From positions 5,518,001-5,582,000 of the forward strand of contig NZ_CP102332.1 in assembly GCF_024600715.1 (NCBI RefSeq): a DNA stretch of 64,000 bases, read 5' to 3'. Made by a program: the position numbers and the translations under genes. This stretch comes from Streptomyces changanensis. GTDB taxonomy: Bacteria > Actinomycetota > Actinomycetes > Streptomycetales > Streptomycetaceae. Numbering within the stretch: position 1 is the first letter of the stretch; each line of letters begins with the position of its first letter. Positions 34,130 to 41,892 of this stretch are shown here, piece after piece. The notes under the pieces were generated by a model, which was not told where the DNA came from, ran no database searches, and saw only the letters and a program-made list of their open reading frames with translations.

Positions 34130-34147
34130 GGGTTGAGGGGAGGGCGC

Positions 34148-34681
34148 ATGGGCGTCCACAACGTGCACGAACGCCTGTTGGCCGCCACGGAGGACGAGGT
34201 CGGCGCAGTGATCGACACCCTCGCGAGCGGGGAGGGCGACCTCCTGTGGCCGGGCCGCGACTGGTCGCCGATGGAGTTCGACCGCCCGTTGGGGCCCGGC
34301 GCCGTGGGCGGCCACTGGCCGGTGGGGTACACGGTGACCGGGTACGTCCCCGGGCGCTGGATCCGCTTCGAGTTCACCCGGCCGCGCGGCTTCCGCGGCT
34401 TCCACGAGCTCGCCGTCCTGCCCGCCGGGCCGGGCCGTACCCGGTTGCACCACACCCTGACCATGACCACCGGCGGCTGGGCGCGGATCACCTGGCCCCT
34501 GGCCTTCCGCCCGTTGCACGACGCCTGCCTGGAGGACGCCTTCGACCGTGCTGAACTCGCCTGCACGGGTGGCGTGGCCCGCCCGGCACGCTGGTCACCG
34601 TACGTCCGCCTCCTCCAGGCCCTGGGCGCCCGCGCCGTCCGGAGCCGCCACCCGAGGCCCCACGCCCCCGCCGGCGCGTGA
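34148..34681 (+). CDS. SRPBCC (START-like) family protein
   Basis: A 177-residue protein with the fold signature of the polyketide cyclase/START-like superfamily: an N-terminal RVHERL-like strand (VHNVHERLLAATEDEV), RPLGPGAVGGHWPVGYTVTG, strands ending RFEFTRPRGFRGFHEL, and a long C-terminal helix. These proteins bind hydrophobic ligands; the substrate is unknown. ATG 34148 is chosen over 34118 because AGGGGAGG lies just before it. It is probably controlled by the divergent TetR regulator. Confidence 0.75.
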   Translation: MGVHNVHERLLAATEDEVGAVIDTLASGEGDLLWPGRDWSPMEFDRPLGPGAVGGHWPVGYTVTGYVPGRWIRFEFTRPRGFRGFHELAVLPAGPGRTRLHHTLTMTTGGWARITWPLAFRPLHDACLEDAFDRAELACTGGVARPARWSPYVRLLQALGARAVRSRHPRPHAPAGA

Positions 34682-34729
34682 GGTCGCGGCGCGGCTCCGC
34701 CCGTGGCCGGGGTCGCGCCGACGTACCCG

Positions 34730-35869
34730 CTAGAGCCAGCCGTTGCGGCGGAAGGCGCGGTAGAGGGCTCCGGACGCCAGGGCCATCAGGGCCAGGGCGA
34801 GGGGGTAGCCGTAGCTCCAGCCGAGTTCGGGCATGTGCTCGAAGTTCATGCCGTAGACGCCGGCGACCATCGTGGGGATCGCGAAGATCGCCGCCCAGGC
34901 GGAGATGCGGCGCATGTCGTCGTTCTGCCAGGTCCCCACGCGCGCCTGCTGGGCGTCGAGGACCGAGTTGAGCAGTTCGTCGAGCGAGCGGACCTCGGTG
35001 TCGGTGCGGTTCAGGTGGTCCGCGACGTCACGGAAGTACGGCAGCGCCTTCGGCAGGTGGTGGGCCCGCGGGTCCCGTCCGTCCGGCCCGTCCCGCCACT
35101 CCCGTGCGTCCTGCCCGTACTGCCCCTCCTGTCCGTTGCGCCCCTCCTGTCCCTCCTGTCCCTCCTGCCCGTCCTGGCTCCACTGGCCGTCCTGGCTCTC
35201 CCAGTCGTCCTGGCGCGGGTCGCTGAGGAGTCCCTGGAGGACCGGGACGAGGGGCTGGACCGCGTCGCGGAACTCGCGTACCTCCCGCTTGAGGGAGTAG
35301 ATCGCCTGGGTGTGGTCCACGCGGGTCGTGGAGAAGACGGAGTCCTCCAGCGTGGTCAGCGCGGTGCGTACCTTCTCGGCGGAGTCGCTGTAGGCGTCCA
35401 CGACCACGTCGAGGACGGCGTGCAGGACGGACAGCGGGCCGAAGCGGAGCATGCCCGGGTTCGCCGCGAGCCGCCGGGCGGCCTCGGCGGCCGGGTCGAC
35501 GGGGCCGTGCCGCACGGTCAGGACGTAGCGGGGGCCGACGAAGAGCATCATCTCCCCGGTCTCGACCGCTGTCTCGTCCTCCAGGTACCACAGCGTCTTG
35601 AGCGCGACGGCCAGCACGTCGCCGAACCGCTCCCGCTTGGGGCGCTGTTGCGCCTGGACGGCGTCCTCGACCGCGAGGGGGTGCAGGCCCAGCCCCTCCG
35701 CCAGCTGGACCACATCGGCCTCCGCCGGGTCGACGAGGCGCACCCAGCCGAACTCGCCCTCGCCTAGGTCGCGCAGCCGCTTGAGGACCTGATGGCAGGC
35801 CTCTTCCTCCAGCCCGCACTCCACGGTGTCCGAACGGCCGGACCTTTCCTCGTACATCACGCATTCCAT
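34730..35869 (-). CDS. CorA-like Mg2+/Co2+ transport protein with Gln/Gly-rich insert
   Basis: A 379-residue CorA-family channel. The GMN motif is in GVYGMNFEHMPEL between the two C-terminal membrane helices, and the cytoplasmic funnel domain precedes it. Residues about 215-262 are an insert rich in Gln, Gly, Asp and Glu (for example QDGQEGQEGQEGRNGQEGQ) in the helical stalk region, which is not typical of CorA. The start at 35869 (MECVMYEE) is preferred since GGAG lies four bases upstream; the longer ATG at 35905 lacks a site. A second CorA is at 56137-57282 without this insert. Confidence 0.88.
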   Translation of the reverse strand: MECVMYEERSGRSDTVECGLEEEACHQVLKRLRDLGEGEFGWVRLVDPAEADVVQLAEGLGLHPLAVEDAVQAQQRPKRERFGDVLAVALKTLWYLEDETAVETGEMMLFVGPRYVLTVRHGPVDPAAEAARRLAANPGMLRFGPLSVLHAVLDVVVDAYSDSAEKVRTALTTLEDSVFSTTRVDHTQAIYSLKREVREFRDAVQPLVPVLQGLLSDPRQDDWESQDGQWSQDGQEGQEGQEGRNGQEGQYGQDAREWRDGPDGRDPRAHHLPKALPYFRDVADHLNRTDTEVRSLDELLNSVLDAQQARVGTWQNDDMRRISAWAAIFAIPTMVAGVYGMNFEHMPELGWSYGYPLALALMALASGALYRAFRRNGWL

Positions 35870-36232
35870 CCTCTCCGCATGCTTCGGCGCGCCGGTTTCA
35901 TGCACGGGCGGGCCGGAGCGGCAGGGTGGACGTCACTATCCGGTCAGCTTTGGTGGACGTTCGGTGAACCGGGAGCGGCCGGCACCAGGTCAGCGCCCCG
36001 CCCCGGCCCCGTCACCCAGGGGTGCAACCCCGCCCCGCTCCGTGAGCGGGCGGCCCGCACACCCGCCTGAGCTGCCAGAACGACCGTTCGGTCACCGATA
36101 ATCGAACGAGATGTCTGTAAATCGGTGATGGATGTGCGCTCGACCTTCACATCAGACAGAGTCGGCGGCACGTGGTCGACACAACGTAGACAACTTCCGC
36201 AGCTGGCCTTCACATCGAAAGAGAGTTCTGTC
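35870..36232. other. Divergent intergenic region with hairpin and repeated CCTTCACATC
   Basis: TCACCGAT (36092-36099) pairs with ATCGGTGA (36121-36128), and CCTTCACATC occurs at 36144 and again at 36207, just upstream of the subtilisin inhibitor start. These may be control sites for the inhibitor gene. No ORF is supported in this 363-base gap. Confidence 0.45.
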
Positions 36233-36652
36233 GTGCGTCTTCGCATCGCCGCCGTCTCCGCCGCCACCCTCCTGGCCCTGACCGGCGCCACCGGTGTCGC
36301 TACGGCCCGGCCCGCCACCTCGGCCGGTCCCTCCGCGGTCGTCCTCACCGTCACCCAGGGCGAGTACGGCGCCACCGTCACGAAGGCCGCGACCCTCAGC
36401 TGCGCGCCGACCGTCAAGGGGACGCACCCCGACCCCAAGGCCGCCTGCGCCGCCCTCGCCGCCACCACCGGGAACCTCGACGCGCTCCTCGCCACCCCGG
36501 ACCCGAACCGGTTCTGCCCCATGCACTACGACCCCGTCACCGCCGCCGTCGACGGTGTCTGGCAGGGTCAGCGCGTCTCCTGGAAGCACACGTTCTCCAA
36601 CGCGTGCGTCATGGCGGCGACCCTCAACGGCAACCCGGTGTTCGCGTTCTGA
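36233..36652 (+). CDS. Subtilisin inhibitor-like secreted protease inhibitor (SSI family)
   Basis: A 139-residue precursor: signal peptide (RIAAVSAATLLALTGATGVA, cleaved near ATA-R) then a mature domain of about 110 residues. The four Cys are in LSCAP, KAACAAL, FCPMH and NACVM, the SSI disulfide pattern. The reactive-site loop is CPMHYDP, so the P1 residue would be Met and P1' His, which fits inhibition of subtilisin-type proteases. Such inhibitors are secreted around the onset of differentiation. GTG 36233 follows AAAGAGAG. A strong terminator lies just downstream. Confidence 0.9.
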   Translation: MRLRIAAVSAATLLALTGATGVATARPATSAGPSAVVLTVTQGEYGATVTKAATLSCAPTVKGTHPDPKAACAALAATTGNLDALLATPDPNRFCPMHYDPVTAAVDGVWQGQRVSWKHTFSNACVMAATLNGNPVFAF

Positions 36653-36674
36653 TCGCTGCTCCGGACGCCCCACT

Positions 36675-36730
36675 CCGCGGCGCGCGTCCACCCCGGCCCT
36701 CCACGGGCCCGGGGTGGACGCGCGCCGCGG
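36675..36730. terminator. Strong bidirectional terminator
   Basis: Perfect 22-base arms (36675-36696 and 36709-36730; the arm begins CCGCGGCGCGCGTCCACCCC) with a 12-base loop, between the SSI gene and the convergent STAS gene. Confidence 0.9.
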
Positions 36731-36783
36731 TGCTGTGGGGGCGGGGTGTGCGCCACGCCCGCGCGGGGGAGCGCCGCCGCCGG

Positions 36784-37149
36784 TCAGCCGCGCAGGGCCT
36801 GCTGGAGGGTGGGGTGGCAGGGGATGACGGTGTCGAGGCCGACCAGCCGCACGAGGCGCAGTACCGACTCCTGGGGGTCGGCGAGGCGCAGCCAGCCGTC
36901 GGCGCCGGTGGCGCTCTGGTGGGCGGCGATCAGGACGTTGACGCCGCTGGAGTCCATGAAGGACACGCCGCCGAGGTCGATCACCGTACGCGGCCGACCG
37001 CCGTCCGGGGCGGGGGTCAACGCCCGGTGGAGGGTGTCGCGGGAGGTGTGGTCGATCTCGCCGTGCACGGTGACGACCCGGATGCCGTCGACGCAGTCCG
37101 TGCGGATCGACAGCGGGCCGGGCCGCACTGCCTCATCGGTGTCCTTCAC
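36784..37149 (-). CDS. STAS-domain anti-sigma factor antagonist
   Basis: A 121-residue single STAS domain. The phosphorylatable Ser is in FMDSSGVNVLI, the standard position for SpoIIAA/RsbV/BldG proteins. When unphosphorylated it would sequester an RsbW-type kinase and free the sigma factor. GTG 37149 is preceded by AGAGGAA. It is divergent from an HATPase gene at 37313, a natural switch pair, and lies about 7 kb from the sigma factor gene. Confidence 0.88.
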   Translation of the reverse strand: MKDTDEAVRPGPLSIRTDCVDGIRVVTVHGEIDHTSRDTLHRALTPAPDGGRPRTVIDLGGVSFMDSSGVNVLIAAHQSATGADGWLRLADPQESVLRLVRLVGLDTVIPCHPTLQQALRG

Positions 37150-37259
37150 GGGTTCCTCTGCTGCTCTCGCTGGGCCGGATCGGATGATCATGTGCACCGG
37201 TAGCCTCTCACAGGGGACGAGCGTGCACCATGTGGTCGACGACTCGGCAACGCGCGGGT

Positions 37260-37284
37260 GCATACGAGCCGTCATCGCGGGTAT
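37260..37284 (+). promoter_or_regulatory. SigB-type promoter upstream of the kinase gene
   Basis: GCAT (37260-37263), 15 bases, GGGTAT (37279-37284): the same GNNT-N15-GGGTAT form as the sigma gene promoter, also followed by GCGCG. Transcription would start near 37291, about 22 bases before GTG 37313. Confidence 0.65.
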
Positions 37285-37312
37285 GCGCGCAAGCGTGAAC
37301 GGGGGAACAGCG

Positions 37313-37792
37313 GTGGATCCAGTGGAATCGGCACCAGACGGCGGGGGCGTGAAGCCCGCCCCCCTCCAGGATGTCGTCGCGCTCGACGGCGACGGCTCGT
37401 GCATCGCCGAGGCGCGCCACCGGGCGGCGGACTTCCTCGCCCGGGTCCAGGGGGAGTACGGGCTGCCCGTGTCGGCCCGCGCGATGGACCTCACCCAGCT
37501 GGTCGTCAGCGAGCTCGTCACCAACGCCCGCAAGTACGCGCCCGGTCCGGTCCTGATGGAGCTGCGCCTCGTCGGCGTCTCGGTGGAGGTCGTCGTGTGG
37601 GACAGCGACCCGGTCCTGCCGGTGGCGCGGGCGGCCGACCCCGGCCGGGTCGGCCAGCACGGCCTGGAGATCGTGATGGCCGTCGCCCACGGCTTCGAAG
37701 TCCAGCGCGAGCCGGTCGGCAAGCGCGTCACCGCCCGTATCGCGCTGCCCGACGACCCCGGCGACGCCCCCACCGGCCGCCGGCCGCAGTAG
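37313..37792 (+). CDS. ATP-binding anti-sigma factor-like kinase (HATPase_c), third copy
   Basis: A 159-residue GHKL ATPase. The N-box is LVVSELVTNARKYAPGP and the G-box GQHGLEIVMAVAHGF. It lacks the HVFLPW ending of the other two kinases and is more diverged. GTG 37313 is selected since GGGGGAACAGCG precedes it; GTG 37295 and ATG 37283 are alternatives. Divergent from the STAS gene, with a SigB-type promoter upstream, so it may provide negative feedback on the stress sigma factor. Confidence 0.82.
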   Translation: MDPVESAPDGGGVKPAPLQDVVALDGDGSCIAEARHRAADFLARVQGEYGLPVSARAMDLTQLVVSELVTNARKYAPGPVLMELRLVGVSVEVVVWDSDPVLPVARAADPGRVGQHGLEIVMAVAHGFEVQREPVGKRVTARIALPDDPGDAPTGRRPQ

Positions 37793-37927
37793 CCGCCCCC
37801 CGGCCGGGCGGCACGTCATACGGCGCTGCCGGCAGACCCCGGCCGGCGGACCCCGGCCCGGACGCCCGCACGAGCGCGGGAGACGGCCGTGGGACGGGGC
37901 CCGCGCCCGTGTCGGTGGCGGGGCCGG

Positions 37928-39436
37928 TCAGTGGCCGGCCGCGAGCCCGCCGGTGAGCTTGCCGTGCAGGTGGGCGCTGGGGTCGTTCAGACCGGTGATC
38001 TCGACGCTCTTGCCGTGCCGCGCGTACTTCGTCTCGACGGCGTCCAGGGCGGCGACGGAGGAGGCGTCCCAGACGTGGGCCGCGCTCAGGTCGATGACGA
38101 CCCTCTCCGGGTCGCCCGCGTAGTCGAACTGCCCGACGAGGTCGTCGGAGGAGGCGAAGAACAGCTCGCCGGTGACCCGGTAGACGACCGTGGTCCCGTC
38201 GGGGTCGACGACGGCCGTGACCTCGGTGAAGTGGGCGACGCGCCGGGCGAAGACGACCATGGCGGTGACGGAGCCGACGATGACGCCGACGGCGAGGTTG
38301 TGGGTCGCCACGACACAGGCGACGGTGATCACCATGACGGCGATCTCGCCGGCGGGCATCCGCTTCAGCGTCCTCGGGGCGACGGAATGCCAGTCGAAGG
38401 TGGCGAACGACACCATGATCATGACGGCGACCAGGGCGGCCATGGGGATGTCCGAGACCAGGGGGCCGAAGACGATGCACAGCACCATCAGGAAGGCCCC
38501 CGCCAGGAAGGTCGAGACGCGGGTGCGGGCGCCGGCCACCTTCACGTTGATCATCGTTTGGCCGATCATGGCGCAGCCGCCCATGCCGCCGAAGAAGCCG
38601 GTGACGATGTTGGCGATGCCCTGACCGACGGACTCACGGGTCTTGTCGGAGTGCGTGTCCGTGATGTCGTCGACGAGCTTGGCGGTCATCAGCGACTCCA
38701 TGAGGCCGACCAGCGCCATGGCGAACGCGTAGGGGGCGATCGTCGTCAGGGTGTCGAGGGTGAACGGCACGTCGGGCAGGCCCGGTACCGGCAGGGACGA
38801 CGGCAGCGCGCCCTTGTCGCCCACGGTGGGCACCGCGATGGCCGCCCCGACGGTGATCGCGGTCAGGATCACGATGGACACCAGCGGGGCCGGGACCACG
38901 GTGGTGACCCTCGGGAAGAGCACCATCAGCGCCAGTCCGCCGATGATCAGCGGGTACACGGCCCAGGGGACGTTCCGCATCTCGGGGACCTGCGCCATGA
39001 ACACGAGGATGGCCAGGGCGTTGACGAAGCCGACCATCACGGAGCGGGGGATGAAGCGCATGAGCCTCGCCACTCCGAGGGCGCCCAGGACGACCTGGAG
39101 GAGACCGGCCAGGATGACGGCGGCGATCAGGTATCCCAGGCCGTGCTCGCGGTTGAGCGGCGCGATGACGAGGGCGACGGCACCGGTGGCGGCGGAGATC
39201 ATCGCGCGGCGCCCGCCGACGACCGCGATGGTCACGGCCATGGTGAACGAGGCGAACAGCCCGACCGTCGGGTCGACGCCGGCGATGATCGAGAACGAGA
39301 TCGACTCGGGGATCAGCGCGAGCGCCACGACGAGCCCCGCGAGGATCTCGGTGCGCCAGACCTTGGGGTCGGACAGCCAGTCGGGCTTCAGGCCGCGCAG
39401 GCGCGCGGCCGGGGACACGGTGGTGGTGAAGGGCAA
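37928..39436 (-). CDS. SulP family inorganic anion transporter with STAS domain
   Basis: A 502-residue permease. About 400 residues make 10-12 membrane helices, starting with the SulP-type VVALALIPESISFSIIAG, with GFFGGMGGCAMIGQTMINV in the middle. A C-terminal cytoplasmic STAS domain follows (VVIDLSAAHVWDASSVAALD). SulP proteins carry sulfate, bicarbonate or similar anions; the substrate is not resolved. The chosen start is TTG 39436; GTG 39418 is an alternative, and neither has a clear ribosome-binding site. The divergent MerR gene and the operator between them suggest local control. Confidence 0.87.
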   Translation of the reverse strand: MPFTTTVSPAARLRGLKPDWLSDPKVWRTEILAGLVVALALIPESISFSIIAGVDPTVGLFASFTMAVTIAVVGGRRAMISAATGAVALVIAPLNREHGLGYLIAAVILAGLLQVVLGALGVARLMRFIPRSVMVGFVNALAILVFMAQVPEMRNVPWAVYPLIIGGLALMVLFPRVTTVVPAPLVSIVILTAITVGAAIAVPTVGDKGALPSSLPVPGLPDVPFTLDTLTTIAPYAFAMALVGLMESLMTAKLVDDITDTHSDKTRESVGQGIANIVTGFFGGMGGCAMIGQTMINVKVAGARTRVSTFLAGAFLMVLCIVFGPLVSDIPMAALVAVMIMVSFATFDWHSVAPRTLKRMPAGEIAVMVITVACVVATHNLAVGVIVGSVTAMVVFARRVAHFTEVTAVVDPDGTTVVYRVTGELFFASSDDLVGQFDYAGDPERVVIDLSAAHVWDASSVAALDAVETKYARHGKSVEITGLNDPSAHLHGKLTGGLAAGH

Positions 39437-39753
39437 GGGATCAGGAACCTGTCGTGCTCGGGCACATTCCCCGTGGCGGGCCCGGGGGTGTGGGGAAGGA
39501 CGCGGAGGTACCGGGCGGCACCCCGCGAACGGCCCCGCCGGTGCGGCGCCGGAAGATCAGGGGGCGGAGCGGCGGGCGCGACGGCGCCGGGGCTCACGTC
39601 GGGGAACGAGGTGTCACGGCGGGCAGGCGGCGGCGCCGAGCGTCCTGGGCTCGCGCACGCGTCTCTCCTGCAAGAATCGGGACTTCGCCGGGGGCGGCGG
39701 CGGCCCCGACACGGCAACGGCGAAGCACCGGTACACCGCTTCACCACCAGCAA

Positions 39754-39772
39754 CTCTACCCTAACGTTAGAG
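39754..39772. promoter_or_regulatory. MerR-type operator between SulP and MerR genes
   Basis: CTCTACCCTAACGTTAGAG is a 19-base dyad (CTCTA/TAGAG arms, with a CTAACGTTAG core). Length and symmetry are those of MerR-family operators. It is 62 bases before the MerR start. The rest of 39437-39833 shows no gene. Confidence 0.7.
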
Positions 39773-39833
39773 TAGACATCGGCGGGCCCGCACGGGCCGT
39801 ACCGCCGTGACGGAAAGGCCAGGACACAGGCGC

Positions 39834-40271
39834 GTGGACGGCAAGCACATGCAGATCGGCGAGGTCGCCGCGCGCACCGGGCTGTCCCTGCGGACCATCC
39901 GCCACTACGAGGAGACCGGCCTCGTCGTCCCCTCCGCCCGCTCCCAGGGCGGCTTCCGCCTCTACACCGAGGGTGACGTCGCCCGTCTCATGGTCATCCG
40001 CCGGATGAAGCCGCTCGGCTTCACCCTGGACCAGATGCGCGACCTGCTCGACGCCACCGACCGCCTCGACGCGGGTGACGGGCCGGGCCCGGACGAGCGC
40101 GAGGCGCTCCTGGAGCGCGTACGCGCGTACGAGCAGACGGCGGCGGGGCAGGTGGAGAAGCTGCGCGTCCAGCTCGCCCGCGCGGAGGAGTTCGCCGCCA
40201 CGCTCCGCGCCCGTCTGCCCGAGACCCTGCCCGCCCCGACGTCCGAAACGGTGCCCGCCCCGTCGTCTTGA
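39834..40271 (+). CDS. MerR family transcriptional regulator
   Basis: A 145-residue regulator. The N-terminal winged helix is MQIGEVAARTGLSLRTIRHY followed by GFRLYTEGDVARLMVIRRMK, and a dimerising coiled coil (EREALLERVRAYEQTAAGQV) makes up the rest. No Cys for metal sensing is present in the C-terminal part. GTG 39834 (AGGA nine bases upstream) is taken; ATG 39849 is the shortest possible start. It likely controls the divergent SulP gene through the dyad at 39754-39772. Confidence 0.85.
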   Translation: MDGKHMQIGEVAARTGLSLRTIRHYEETGLVVPSARSQGGFRLYTEGDVARLMVIRRMKPLGFTLDQMRDLLDATDRLDAGDGPGPDEREALLERVRAYEQTAAGQVEKLRVQLARAEEFAATLRARLPETLPAPTSETVPAPSS

Positions 40272-40452
40272 AACCGGGCCCGCCCGGTCCGAGAGACCCG
40301 GCCCGAGAGCGCCCGGCCGTCCGCACGCGTGCCCGTCAAGCTCCCGGAACCCATGCCGCCCGTCCCTGACCCCTGTCCCTGACCCTTGTTCCCTGACCGG
40401 GGTACGTGCGGGCGTGCGGCGTCCCGGCGGGGTGGGCGTCGACCGGGTGGGT

Positions 40453-41328
40453 TCAGGCCCGCAGGAGGAGCGGAGCGGCGTGGACGAGCACGGCCAGGGG
40501 GACCGCCCACCGGGCGAAACCCGCACGTCCCGAGCGGCGTGACACCTGACCTGCGGGGCGCAGGTGCGGGTGCAGGGACATGGCGGTCAGGAGGTCGGCG
40601 GCCCGCCGGCCCGCGCAGTCCCGCCGGGTGAGGCGCGAGAGCCAAGGCGGCGCGAACGTCCCGGCCAGGGTGGAACCCCGCGGGCCGAAGATCTCCAGCA
40701 GCCCGTCGTGGCGCAGCTCGACCCGGCCGACCACCGGCCAGGCCAGGACATGGGTGGACCACATGCGCCGCACGTGGATCCCGTCCCGGTCGGCGGTGAC
40801 CCGCCACATGGCGAGGCGGCAGACGACCCACGCCAGAACCAGTGACGTCCACACGGCGAAGAGGAACGCCCCCGCTTCGGGACGGGACAGGCCCGCGCCC
40901 ACCGGCCGGTGCACCGATGCCACGTACGCCACGAGCACGGCGGCACCGCACACCCTGCCGCCCCATCCCGCGCCCCACCGCACCGGCGCGGACGGAGCGA
41001 CCGCCGACGCGGCGAGCAGCGCGACCCGCTCCCGCCTGGCACGTCGCGCCTCGACCCGGCGCGCCTGACCGCTCGGTCTGCTCCCCGCGCCTGTGTCGGC
41101 GCCCGTGCCGGCCTCCGGGGCCGTGTCCCCGTCGGCCGCCGGACCCCGGTCCGGTCCCGGGTCCGTGCCTGGGTCGACAGCCGGTCCCGGGTCAGTGCCG
41201 GCGTCCGCGCCCGGGGCGGGGGTGGTGGGCGCCGGCGCCGGGGCGGGTGGACCTTCCGCGATCGAGGGGCGGGAGGCCGGTGCCGCCGGCTCCGCCGGGG
41301 GCAGGTCGGGCGTCGGGGAGGTGTGCAC
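40453..41328 (-). CDS. PH domain-containing membrane protein
   Basis: A 291-residue protein. The N-terminal 120 residues are Pro/Ala/Gly/Asp-rich and disordered-looking. Two membrane helices follow (VCGAAVLVAYVASVH, FLFAVWTSLVLAWVV), then a bacterial PH-like domain (MWRVTADRDGIHVRRMW, RVELRHDGLLEIFGPRGS) and a final hydrophobic segment. GTG 41328 has GGAG nine bases upstream; a longer frame reaches 41394. No function is known for this family; it lies alone between MerR and a methyltransferase. Confidence 0.7.
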   Translation of the reverse strand: MHTSPTPDLPPAEPAAPASRPSIAEGPPAPAPAPTTPAPGADAGTDPGPAVDPGTDPGPDRGPAADGDTAPEAGTGADTGAGSRPSGQARRVEARRARRERVALLAASAVAPSAPVRWGAGWGGRVCGAAVLVAYVASVHRPVGAGLSRPEAGAFLFAVWTSLVLAWVVCRLAMWRVTADRDGIHVRRMWSTHVLAWPVVGRVELRHDGLLEIFGPRGSTLAGTFAPPWLSRLTRRDCAGRRAADLLTAMSLHPHLRPAGQVSRRSGRAGFARWAVPLAVLVHAAPLLLRA

Positions 41329-41892
41329 GTGACGGCTCCAGGGGTCGGCGGGACGAACGCCGACCAGACTTCCCGGCTCACCGGCGCCGATCATAGACGG
41401 GACGCCCGCCCACCGCACCGCCCGTGCGCCCCGGGGCGAGGGGGCGACAGGCCCGCGGGTGTCTGTCCGCCCTTGCCGATGTCACCCGTCCCCCCGTGCC
41501 GTCCACGGCTTCCCGAACGGTGGGCAGACGCGGCAGTGCTCGGGCATGTCCGCGGGCCCCTCGCACTCGTCGGCGTACCCCTTGCGCACCATGGCGCACG
41601 CCCGACCCGCCGCATCGCCCGCGTGATGTCGGCGTCGTATCCGGTGTGTGCAACGCCCTGCTCGCGACTCTCGGCTGACCCTCGGCCGAGCGCGGCGTCC
41701 ACCCGGCGCGTCGAAGGCCGAGTTCCCAGGCCCGTGCGAGTGGCCGGGACGGGGCCGGCGTCTTCGTGCCTTCCGCCAGTACGGCGGTCCGTCCGCCTGC
41801 CGGGAGACTCCTCGCGAGAGGCACGAGGCCGCGGCGGGCCCTCGAGGCAGGGGCCGGAGCCGTGGCGTGACCCGACAGGGGAGGACGGCACG
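41329..41892. other. 564-base region with at most one very small ORF
   Basis: Between the PH-domain gene and the methyltransferase gene I see no full-length gene. The only ORF with any protein-like character is the 36-codon minus-strand ORF at 41482-41592, listed separately. The methyltransferase promoter and the promoter of the PH-domain gene must lie here, unrecognised. Confidence 0.45.
41482..41592 (-). CDS. Possible 36-residue Cys-containing peptide
   Basis: MVRKGYADECEGPADMPEHC continues RVCPPFGKPWTARGDG. The C-x9-C-x2-C spacing and PFGKPW look protein-like rather than random, but there is no convincing ribosome-binding site. It may be a small gene or the tail of a lost one. Confidence 0.25.
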   Translation of the reverse strand: MVRKGYADECEGPADMPEHCRVCPPFGKPWTARGDG

